Positions 8,583-15,774 of a stretch of 56,376 bases of DNA are shown here, piece by piece. The stretch comes from Candidatus Caldarchaeum subterraneum. Its GTDB lineage: Archaea > Thermoproteota > Nitrososphaeria_A > Caldarchaeales > Caldarchaeaceae. The translations under genes and the position numbers were made by a program. Under the pieces are notes generated by a model. The model was not told where the DNA came from. It did not search any database and was given only the letters and a program-made list of their open reading frames with translations. Each line of letters opens with the position of its first letter. Positions within the stretch are counted from its first letter, which is position 1. The DNA lies in contig CALHAG010000008.1 in the NCBI GenBank assembly GCA_937934305.1, forward strand, positions 1 to 56,376, read 5' to 3'.

Positions 8583-8706
8583 CACAAGACACAGGAAAAC
8601 CAGCGGGAAAAGAGGGCATAGAACCAAAGAAATTAGGCCACAACGCATATTTTTTCTAAAGCTTATATAGCTTGATGTGGTAGTGTTTACGCTGGTGGGC
8701 TGAATA
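8583..8706. promoter_or_regulatory. Gap with promoter of the small gene pair
   Basis: This gap follows the transposase remnant. GCTTATATAG at 8661-8670 is a good TATA box, about 42 bases before the ATG at 8707, so this mRNA would have a short leader of roughly 15 bases. Nothing else is recognisable. Confidence 0.5.
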
Positions 8707-8919
8707 ATGGATCATCAGCATAATTTGGATAATTTCTTTCCTGAGAAGGTTTTTGAGAGTGTTGAGGCTTGTAAGGTCTATGAGGCTACGGGGACGCTGA
8801 GGCTTAAGGTGAGTAAGAAGGTCTGGAAAGCGTTTAACATCCCAGATAAGGCTGTTGTAAGGTGTAGGGCGTTTAAAAGCAGGTATGATACCACTGCCGC
8901 CCTCAGGCTACCTGTTTGA
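8707..8919 (+). CDS. Small protein of unknown function
   Basis: This 70-residue open frame begins 42 bases after a good TATA box. I do not recognise a family. The middle (TGTLRLKVSKKVWKAFNIP) could be a beta-strand/helix unit. Its last 35 bases overlap the next frame in the +1 frame relative to it. The two may be a coupled pair or one gene of about 160 residues split by a frameshift near the A-run at 8873-8880. Its place beside a dead transposon means it could also be a remnant. Confidence 0.45.
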   Translation: MDHQHNLDNFFPEKVFESVEACKVYEATGTLRLKVSKKVWKAFNIPDKAVVRCRAFKSRYDTTAALRLPV

Positions 8920-9199
8920 GAACGGTTTCATGGAGTATAGTGATGGAGAAAATAATGGTCAGAGGCGTTTATTTATCGACTTATGGGTTGAGGACGGCAT
9001 CCTATGCACGTCTTATAAGCCTGACGAGGAATATGACCATTACGAGAATACACCGAGCTTTAAAGCGCCGAATTATGGGAAAGGTATAGGCTTCTGCGCA
9101 AGATGCCAAGGAGGATACATTCTCGAATACTCTCCCAAATGCCCAATTCACGGTATAAAACTAAGAACAAAACCAAGAAAAAAGAAACAAACAACATAA
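8885..9199 (+). CDS. Small zinc-ribbon-like protein
   Basis: Read from 8885 this is 104 residues. An ATG at 8930, after the preceding stop, would give 89 residues. The C-terminal half holds C-x2-C-x11-C-x2-H (FCARCQGG, then KCPIHG), a plausible zinc-binding knuckle, and a very basic tail (KLRTKPRKKKQTT) that could bind nucleic acid. The N-terminal half is acidic and tyrosine-rich. No family is recognised. Function is not assigned. Confidence 0.5.
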   Translation: MIPLPPSGYLFENGFMEYSDGENNGQRRLFIDLWVEDGILCTSYKPDEEYDHYENTPSFKAPNYGKGIGFCARCQGGYILEYSPKCPIHGIKLRTKPRKKKQTT

Positions 9200-9241
9200 T
9201 TAGGGCATTATTGTGATATTTAATTTTGGCTTCATGTAACG

Positions 9242-11125
9242 GTGGCTGGGTTGAGGAAGCTTCTCGAAGAGGTTGGCAGACTGCTGACATATGCTGGAGT
9301 GGGTCAGCCTAAGGTTTCGCTGGCAAAGGATGCGAGGTTCGGCGATGTCACGTCCTCGGATGCTTTTGACTTGGCGAAGAAGACGGGGAAGAAGCCCATC
9401 GAGGTGGCGAAGGAGCTGGTTGAGCGGATGGATTTGTCGAGGACGGTTTATGTGGAGAGGGTTGAGGTGGCAGGAGCAGGTTATATCAACTTCCACGCCC
9501 GCTGGCCCCGTCTCGCCGTGGACATATTAACCGAGGCCTGTGAAAAGGGAAGAAGCTATGGCGAAACCAGCATGGGAGGCGGCCAATATGTCTTGGTTGA
9601 GCATACAAGCGTAAACCCGAATAAGGCACTTCACATAGGACACGCCCGCAACGTCTGCCTAGGCGACAGCCTCGCACGGCTGCTCAAGAAAAACGGATAC
9701 CGCGTCGCTGTAGCCAACTACATAGACGACAGCGGTGTGCAGATGGCTGAGCTGCTTCTCGCGTTCAAACACCTCGGATACAGCATGGAGCCTCCAAGCG
9801 GGGAGAAGTTCGACGAATACTGCGGCAGAGTCTACACAGAGGTGAGCAAAAGGATAGAGGCGGACCCGCAGCTCGAAAATATGAGGCGGCAGCTGGCGGC
9901 ACAGCTTGAGGACCCTTATTCAGAGACATCGCAGCTCAACAGGCTGGTCGTGGAGCGTGTCTTGATGGAGCAGCTTCGGACATGCTGGCGGCTGGGAGCG
10001 CGGTATGATGTCTTGAACAAGGAGAGCGACATCTTGTTTTTCGACTTATGGTCGGAGGTTTTCAAACGGCTTCGGGAGATGGGTCTGCTCTATGTGGCGG
10101 AGGATGGGCCGAAGAAAGGCTGCTGGCTGTTCGACCTTAGCAGCCACCCCAAGCTAAGCAAAGAAGGTGACGAGGTTGTTGTCAAGAGCGACGGCTCGAC
10201 AACCTACGTCGCCCGCGACTTCGGATACGCCGCCTGGAAGCTAGGGCTGCTGGACAAAGATTTCCGCTACAAGCTTCTCGCAAAAAATCCCGACGGCTCA
10301 CCGGTCTACATCACCGACCGCGGCGGAGCAGAGACCCACAAATACGGAAACGCATCCTTCACGATAAACGTTGTAGATGTAAGGCAGAAGAGGCCGCAGG
10401 AAATTGTGCGGTATGCGTTGGAGAAGCTTGGAGCCGACCCTTCAAGATACATCCACTACGCCTACGAGGTTGTCTCCCTCAGCAAAGCCGACGCCGAGAA
10501 ACTAAACCTCAACATCGGTGAGCGAGGATTCGTCCACATGAGCGGCAGAGGAGGAATCTACGTCAACGTAGACCCGCTTCTAAACTATGTTAAGCAGAAG
10601 GCGGCTGAAGGAGCTCGTCAGAGACATCCAGACTGGAGTGATAACCGCGTCTCCGATGTCGCGGAGAAAATAGCTGTCGCAGCCATCAGATACTTCCTCA
10701 TACGAGCTGACCCTGATAAGATGATTGTTTTCGACAGCGAAGAGGCTTCTGACATAGAGGGAGACACCGGCCCCTACATACAGTACGCATACGCAAGGGC
10801 CACGAGGATACTCGAGAAAGCCGACAGCCAGCCCAACCCCCACAACCCGCCGCCAACACTCGACACAAAAGAGATATCACTCATCAAGGAAATAGGGATT
10901 CTTCCCCTCGTCTATGAAGAAGCCGCCAGAAACCTCTCCGTCAAAAGGATAGCAACATACCTAAGGGAACTCGCCTTCATCTTCAACGACTTTTACGAAA
11001 ACTGTCCAGTTCTCTCCGCCGAGGAAAATGTCAAGGTTTTCAGGCTTGCTTTGGTCGAGGCCTTTAGGTCGGCTGTTTCATCGGCTGCGGAGGCCGCTGG
11101 TATTCCGCTTGTTGAGGAAATGTAG
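9242..11125 (+). CDS. argS: Arginyl-tRNA synthetase
   Basis: This 627-residue class I synthetase charges tRNA-Arg. The ATP-site motif HIGH is at residue 131 onward (KALHIGHARN), and the KMSKS equivalent is the MSGR form usual for archaeal ArgRS (FVHMSGRGG, about residue 433). The N-terminal 110 residues form the tRNA-binding Add-1 domain. The C-terminal 150 residues form the helical anticodon-binding domain (DTGPYIQYAYAR onward). It starts at GTG. An AT-rich box (GATATTTAATT) about 25 bases upstream fits a leaderless mRNA. Codon bias changes abruptly near 9480, from G/T-ending to C/A-ending codons, with no break in the protein. Confidence 0.97.
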   Translation: MAGLRKLLEEVGRLLTYAGVGQPKVSLAKDARFGDVTSSDAFDLAKKTGKKPIEVAKELVERMDLSRTVYVERVEVAGAGYINFHARWPRLAVDILTEACEKGRSYGETSMGGGQYVLVEHTSVNPNKALHIGHARNVCLGDSLARLLKKNGYRVAVANYIDDSGVQMAELLLAFKHLGYSMEPPSGEKFDEYCGRVYTEVSKRIEADPQLENMRRQLAAQLEDPYSETSQLNRLVVERVLMEQLRTCWRLGARYDVLNKESDILFFDLWSEVFKRLREMGLLYVAEDGPKKGCWLFDLSSHPKLSKEGDEVVVKSDGSTTYVARDFGYAAWKLGLLDKDFRYKLLAKNPDGSPVYITDRGGAETHKYGNASFTINVVDVRQKRPQEIVRYALEKLGADPSRYIHYAYEVVSLSKADAEKLNLNIGERGFVHMSGRGGIYVNVDPLLNYVKQKAAEGARQRHPDWSDNRVSDVAEKIAVAAIRYFLIRADPDKMIVFDSEEASDIEGDTGPYIQYAYARATRILEKADSQPNPHNPPPTLDTKEISLIKEIGILPLVYEEAARNLSVKRIATYLRELAFIFNDFYENCPVLSAEENVKVFRLALVEAFRSAVSSAAEAAGIPLVEEM

Positions 11126-11158
11126 CAAGAATTTATACAACCCCGCAGAAGCGTCTAC

Positions 11159-11854
11159 ATGAGGTACGAAATTAAACACAGGCCATCCTATGCGCTTCTA
11201 GAGGTGGAGCTAATGCCCGGTGAAGCCATAGAGGCTGAGGCCGGCGCCATGACCTACATGACGCCCAACATCAGGGTTCAGACACGTATCAGAGAATCCA
11301 ACTTCATCAAAGCACTTGGGCTCACGCTCCTGGGCGGGCAGTCATTTTTCGTAAACGAGTACACAGCCATAGAGAAATCAGGTAGGATGGGGCTTGTCTC
11401 TGCCCCCCTCGGCGACATAGCCCAACTCAGAGTAACGCCTGAAAACGGCTACATCATACAGCGCTCCGCATATGTGGCATCATCTCCGACTGTTGACCTC
11501 GACATCAAGTGGCAGGGTTTTACACGAGGCATTTTTGGTCAAGGCCTCTTCATGATAAGATGTTCAGGTAGCGGCGACCTCTTCATAAACACTTTCGGCG
11601 CCCTCGAAAAATTCACGCTCTCACCTGGAGAGGAGCTGGTTGTTGACAACTTTCATCTCGCCGCCTTCTCAACGACCTGCCAATACGATGTCACTAAATT
11701 TGACAACCTAAAGTCGACTCTGCTCGGCGGTGAGGGGCTTGTTGTAAGAGTGAGAGGCCCCGGAGAAGTATTTGTCCAGACGAAGAATCCTGCAGAGTTC
11801 GCGGAGTGGCTTTGGAGTCTTCTCGAACCCTACGTCCGTTCAAGGGCCCGTTAA
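11159..11854 (+). CDS. AIM24/TIGR00266 family protein
   Basis: This 231-residue protein belongs to the AIM24 family, once called DUF124. These are beta-rich proteins found across archaea and bacteria and, as Aim24, in mitochondria. The biochemical role in prokaryotes is not settled. The family signature is visible: GEAIEAEAGAMTYMTPNI near the N-terminus, then QSFFVNEYTA, and a late GDLFINTFGALEKFTL segment. It lacks a signal peptide and membrane segments. It follows argS by 33 bases. Its stop overlaps, tail-to-tail, the stop of the RNase J-like gene in a shared TTAA. Confidence 0.85.
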   Translation: MRYEIKHRPSYALLEVELMPGEAIEAEAGAMTYMTPNIRVQTRIRESNFIKALGLTLLGGQSFFVNEYTAIEKSGRMGLVSAPLGDIAQLRVTPENGYIIQRSAYVASSPTVDLDIKWQGFTRGIFGQGLFMIRCSGSGDLFINTFGALEKFTLSPGEELVVDNFHLAAFSTTCQYDVTKFDNLKSTLLGGEGLVVRVRGPGEVFVQTKNPAEFAEWLWSLLEPYVRSRAR

Positions 11855-13254
11855 AACACATCCATCGCCCTACCCTGAACAGGCTCCTCGACAATAGGCT
11901 TCAAACCGGAGTTGTTTAGAAGCTGCTTCATGAGTGTGGGCTTTTGAGTGTGAACTGGAATAACTTTCCGCGGATTTATCTCCTCAATAATTTTTATCAG
12001 GTCTTTTTGGGGAGCATGCCCCGAGGAATGTATGTGTTTGTAGCGGAGGTTGAGAAGGTTCACCCAGTTGTGTATCCGTTCTTCCTCAAGCACCTGCTCC
12101 TCCGAATGGGCCTCGCTAGTCGATAGTATGAAGAGAGAGCCCGGCGCGGGCTCTATGTCGCTCAGCTTGATGATGTCCTCGGCCCTGCTCAAAACAAGTA
12201 GATACTTTTTCTGGTCGCGGCGTATCTCCTCGTCCCCGACGGTCGGTATCTGCTCTATTAGCTCAGTTTGCCAGCTTGGATAGTCTGTTTTAGAATATGT
12301 GCCGGTGCGTCTTCTCTCTAGAAAGGCCACAAGCTTTTCATCTCTTAGCTCTGGGATGTTCATCCGGGCTCCACCTCTTCTGAGTGTGGTTAGCAGGTTG
12401 GCGTGGTGAAGAGAGATTGCGACGACGCGGTCGAGTTTCTCCGCAACGCTCAGCACGGTGTTGAGCCTGTCGAAATCCATCATAGCCACAACCACAGACA
12501 CAAGCCTGTCGCCTACTTCAGATGCGACACGGGTCAACTCTTTTCTCACATCATCCTCTGTAGAGACCTCTGTTTCATCCACACGTGTTCCCTCGATGAC
12601 CAGCGTCTCGACATTCATCTTTACACATTTCTCCACAAAGTCATGTGTCATCTCTGATTTGGGACCATGCATCCGAAGGTCTCCCGTGTATGCGAGCACG
12701 CCTTCGCCTGTTTCTATCACAAGGCCGTAGGCGGCGGGTATGCTGTGGTCCACGTGTACTGGATATATGACGGCGTCTTCGAAAACCAGCTTTGAGCTTG
12801 TGCGGAAAACCTCTACGGGATGGTTCTCGTTCTTGTTGAACAGGTTCTCTGGTGATTTCTGCTTTGTGTTCTCCCGTGCTTTTATGAGAAGCCTAGTTGT
12901 CTCACCCATGTATAGAGGTATGTCTGGACGCAGAAGAGAGGCGTGTCCATAGTGGTCTAGATGACCGTGGGTTATTACCACGGCTTCGGCGAACGGCGGC
13001 TCGTCTTTTTCGTAAAGGCCTTTCAAAGACGGCAAAACGCCTGTGGCGATGTAGTCTTTGACGAGGGCGAATCGGCGGGGTTGGAGAAAGGTGCTGAAAT
13101 ACTTGCTTCGTGTGTTGAAGTCGACGCCGAAGTCGAGGAAAACCCGGCTCTGTCCCTCCAGAAGTATTTTGTTTCCACCTATTTGCCCTGCTGCTCCGTA
13201 GACCGTCAGCCTCAACGTTGGGTAAATGTGGAAGCTGCCGTAAATTCTTTGCAC
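11851..13254 (-). CDS. RNase J-like metallo-beta-lactamase-fold nuclease
   Basis: This 467-residue protein has the zinc motif THGHLDHYGH (H96, H98, D100, H101), further metal ligands in VHVDHSIP and TGDLRMHG, and the C-terminal HSSGHAPQKDL and PVHTQ motifs. This set is typical of the beta-CASP group that includes RNase J, a 5'-3' exonuclease and endonuclease in RNA decay. It could also be a related hydrolase of unknown substrate. It starts at GTG. A TATA box at 13281-13288 lies about 30 bases upstream and is shared with the divergent sufC. Confidence 0.82.
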   Translation of the reverse strand: MQRIYGSFHIYPTLRLTVYGAAGQIGGNKILLEGQSRVFLDFGVDFNTRSKYFSTFLQPRRFALVKDYIATGVLPSLKGLYEKDEPPFAEAVVITHGHLDHYGHASLLRPDIPLYMGETTRLLIKARENTKQKSPENLFNKNENHPVEVFRTSSKLVFEDAVIYPVHVDHSIPAAYGLVIETGEGVLAYTGDLRMHGPKSEMTHDFVEKCVKMNVETLVIEGTRVDETEVSTEDDVRKELTRVASEVGDRLVSVVVAMMDFDRLNTVLSVAEKLDRVVAISLHHANLLTTLRRGGARMNIPELRDEKLVAFLERRRTGTYSKTDYPSWQTELIEQIPTVGDEEIRRDQKKYLLVLSRAEDIIKLSDIEPAPGSLFILSTSEAHSEEQVLEEERIHNWVNLLNLRYKHIHSSGHAPQKDLIKIIEEINPRKVIPVHTQKPTLMKQLLNNSGLKPIVEEPVQGRAMDVF

Positions 13255-13280
13255 AATTCTGCGGGTGTTGTTGTAGCGTC

Positions 13281-13288
13281 TTTAAATA
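13281..13288. promoter_or_regulatory. Shared bidirectional TATA box for sufC and the RNase J-like gene
   Basis: TTTAAATA (in TTTAAATAAC) is nearly palindromic. Its centre is about 32 bases before the sufC ATG (13317) and about 31 bases before the GTG of the leftward gene (13254). Both transcripts would begin a few bases before their start codons. No other good box is at the right distance on either strand. Confidence 0.6.
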
Positions 13289-13316
13289 ACGGCGTTATAC
13301 CCACCTAGCCAGAGAC

Positions 13317-14090
13317 ATGGAGCTAAAAATCGTCAACCTACACGCAAGCGTAGAAGGCAGGCAGATTCTAAGGGGCGTCAACCTAACGGTCAGAGAAGGG
13401 GAGATTCACACATTAATGGGCCCCAACGGCTCAGGCAAAAGCACCCTCGCAGCAGTAATCATGGGTCATCCAAAATACACTGTTGATGAAGGAGACATAC
13501 TTCTCGACGGCGAAAGCATAGTCGACCTAAGCCCCGACCAGCGAGCCCGCAAAGGCCTTTTCCTCGCCTTCCAGTACCCCGTCGAGATATCGGGCGTGAC
13601 TTTGGCGAACTTTCTCCGAAGAGCCTACATCAACATGAAATATGGCGGCGACGCAGACAAGTCAAAAATTAGCGTACCCGAATTCCAGAAGCTTTTGAAA
13701 GAGAAAATTGAGATGCTGAAGCTTGACCCAAGCATCGCGAGACGCTACCTGAACGAAGGCTTCTCAGGCGGAGAGAAGAAACGCTGCGAAGTCCTTCAGA
13801 TGGCAATCCTCTCTCCACGTATAGCTATTCTCGACGAAACCGACTCAGGCCTCGACATAGACGGTGTAAAAATTGTGGCCGAGGGGGTAAAAACAATAGC
13901 CGCGTCCACTGGAATGGGTGCTCTGGTGATCACGCATTACCAGAGAATACTCAACTACTTGAAGCCCGATGTTGTGCATGTGATGTATGGCGGGAAAGTA
14001 GTTGAGACAGGGGGCTATGAGCTGGCCCAGCTGCTCGAGGAGAAGGGTTACAGCATCATAGAGCAGAGGTATGGTCCCGTCAGCGGCTGA
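13317..14090 (+). CDS. sufC: SufC, ATPase of iron-sulfur cluster assembly
   Basis: This is a 257-residue ABC-type ATPase. Walker A is GPNGSGKST (35-43), the signature is FSGGEKKR (149-156), and Walker B is ILDETDSG (171-178). The LDETDSGLD and SGGEKKR forms are specific to SufC within the ABC family. SufC drives the SufBCD scaffold that builds iron-sulfur clusters in the cytoplasm. Here it stands alone: neither sufB nor sufD is adjacent, unlike the usual operon. Its 3' end overlaps the next, convergent gene by 11 bases. Confidence 0.96.
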   Translation: MELKIVNLHASVEGRQILRGVNLTVREGEIHTLMGPNGSGKSTLAAVIMGHPKYTVDEGDILLDGESIVDLSPDQRARKGLFLAFQYPVEISGVTLANFLRRAYINMKYGGDADKSKISVPEFQKLLKEKIEMLKLDPSIARRYLNEGFSGGEKKRCEVLQMAILSPRIAILDETDSGLDIDGVKIVAEGVKTIAASTGMGALVITHYQRILNYLKPDVVHVMYGGKVVETGGYELAQLLEEKGYSIIEQRYGPVSG

Positions 14091-14856
14091 CGCTGGGCAA
14101 CGTTATTCTGGCTCTCACGGCCTTGTATATTGGAATAGCCACTGCGGAGCCTATCACGACTTGGCCTATGTTGAGCGGAACCTCGGCCAAAGGCAAGATG
14201 TCGGGTAAAATTCCCAGCAACACGGCTATTGTCTCGTAGAGAAAGTATCCCGCAACCATCACGAGACCCGCCAACAGAAGAGAGCCCACCAGCCAAGCCT
14301 CATACTCCTTCCTCCTAAACACGTAATAGGCTGGAACGGCTGAGCCGAGAAGCGCCAGCAAAACCCATGTGCCAGGGTTGACCGCCAGCTGGAAAGTCTC
14401 GCCCGTGTAGAACGTAATCTCCACTATGCCGCTCATCAGAAAAATGCCGACGGACACGATTATTCCGAAGTAAAGCCCCACAACTATTGCCGACAAGAGC
14501 AGCGCATTGGGCACAGAGACTTTTCTCAGCCGCCTGTAGAGCAACGCTGCCACAGCTCCCTCTGCAGCTTTTATCAACAGAGTCCCGGGTGCGAAGGCTG
14601 TGTAGCCCAGTAAAATGTCTGCGAGAGCCGAGCCAACACCTCCCGCGAAGGCGCCGACGACTGGGCCTCCGACTAAAGCAGCGAGGTAAACCATCGTCTC
14701 TCCTAGGTTGAAGTATCCTCTTGTAAGCGGGAAGTAAACACTTAAGACCATCGTGGCCGCTGCGACCAAGGCGGTGAAAACAACCAGCAACGCGACTTCA
14801 GATGACTTCACAACACCTGTTCTACGTCTCGGGTTATAAATTTTATCCGTCATCAC
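14080..14856 (-). CDS. ECF-type transporter substrate-binding (S) component-like membrane protein
   Basis: This 258-residue protein has about six membrane segments. It carries a FNLGETMVYLAALVGGPVVG stretch followed by GGVGSALADILLGY, a pattern typical of ECF S components, which bind vitamins or related compounds in the membrane. The extra segments in the C-terminal third make it longer than usual (about 180-200). No energising ATPase or T component is in the window, so it would depend on a shared module elsewhere or work alone. The substrate cannot be named. It overlaps the DUF309 gene by 14 bases and ends the cutA-DUF309 operon. Confidence 0.75.
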   Translation of the reverse strand: MMTDKIYNPRRRTGVVKSSEVALLVVFTALVAAATMVLSVYFPLTRGYFNLGETMVYLAALVGGPVVGAFAGGVGSALADILLGYTAFAPGTLLIKAAEGAVAALLYRRLRKVSVPNALLLSAIVVGLYFGIIVSVGIFLMSGIVEITFYTGETFQLAVNPGTWVLLALLGSAVPAYYVFRRKEYEAWLVGSLLLAGLVMVAGYFLYETIAVLLGILPDILPLAEVPLNIGQVVIGSAVAIPIYKAVRARITLPSVSR

Positions 14857-15385
14857 TTAAAAAAATCCGAAAAGGCCTAGGATTTTCCATGACATTTTCA
14901 ATCTCTCTCCGGAGGGTGTCGATTGAGACGCCTTGGTAGCTTTTTGGAGCGTTGCTCAACGCTTTGAGGGCCCTGCGTAGAATAGACCTGAATCCTTTAA
15001 CATCATTTTTCTGGAGATGGACAAAGGCCGCGGCGGTGAGTATCAACCCGTGCAAAACATCTTTCTCAGGCGGCTTCGACTGTCGCCAGAGTGGCTCGAG
15101 GGTTTCATGCGCTTCCCAGAATCTTTCGCTGTTGAAGAGTGCCACGGCTTTTTCGACTGTCTCCGGTGGAGCTGAGACAGGTTTCTCGGTTATCTCCAGT
15201 ATCTCGATGACCTCCTCACCAGATAGCTCGGGCGCCCTCTCATGCAGCATGTCGACCTCCACATGATTCGTGGCCACTCTGACATCCACAACCCTGAAAC
15301 CCCGTGCACGGAATGCTTCTATTAGGCGGCGTGAGTCAGCTGGGCTGTAGCCCCTGTTCCTAACGAGAGCCAGAAACCGCTTCAT
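14843..15385 (-). CDS. DUF309 domain protein
   Basis: The DUF309 signature LFNSERFWEAHETLEPLW is at residues 83-100, within a C-terminal helical domain. About 70 N-terminal residues form an extra alpha/beta region that I do not recognise. I chose the ATG at 15385 (180 residues) because it overlaps the cutA stop as ATGA. A longer version begins at 15409. DUF309 proteins have no known reaction. The small helical fold and conserved histidine and glutamates suggest a binding protein or an unknown enzyme. Confidence 0.82.
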   Translation of the reverse strand: MKRFLALVRNRGYSPADSRRLIEAFRARGFRVVDVRVATNHVEVDMLHERAPELSGEEVIEILEITEKPVSAPPETVEKAVALFNSERFWEAHETLEPLWRQSKPPEKDVLHGLILTAAAFVHLQKNDVKGFRSILRRALKALSNAPKSYQGVSIDTLRREIENVMENPRPFRIFLSDDG

Positions 15386-15693
15386 TCCCCTGTGGTCTCC
15401 ACAACCCATTCTAGATATTTTGTGTTCACTTTCTCGGGAGCTATCTCGATGATGGCTGGGACACGGTAGGGATGCTCCGACTCCAGCGCTTTCCTTAACT
15501 CATCAGCCTTGGCCGAGCTTGTCTTGATAAAGAGCAACACCTCCTCCACCTCGTTTAGCCTGTTTTCCCATAAGAAGAAGGAAACAACGTTTGCTGCGTT
15601 TATGCTTGCGGCGAGCCTTCGAGATACTAGGCTTCTACACCACGATGCATAGTCTCTATCCCTTGGATAGGGGACCAGAAAGAGGCGTAACAT
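15382..15693 (-). CDS. cutA: CutA1-like protein
   Basis: This 103-residue protein fits CutA1, a very stable trimeric protein linked in bacteria to tolerance of divalent metals. Visible family features are NAANVVSFFLWE near residue 35, EVLLFIKTS in the middle, and HPYRVPAIIEI towards the end. The length is normal. It is the first gene of a three-gene leftward operon. On the minus strand TGTTTTATT (about 15714-15722) is 27 bases upstream of the ATG, which fits a leaderless start. Confidence 0.9.
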   Translation of the reverse strand: MLRLFLVPYPRDRDYASWCRSLVSRRLAASINAANVVSFFLWENRLNEVEEVLLFIKTSSAKADELRKALESEHPYRVPAIIEIAPEKVNTKYLEWVVETTGE

Positions 15694-15774
15694 GGCATAG
15701 ACAAGCCCGTCGGCAATAAAACATTATCCCACGGTGAGACTAAAATTATTGTAAATCTGTTGATTGGCGAGGAT

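Noticed and set aside
8344-8587. Short open frames on both strands inside the transposase remnant
   Set aside because: They are other frames of the decayed transposase; the broken transposase frame has real family similarity and these do not.
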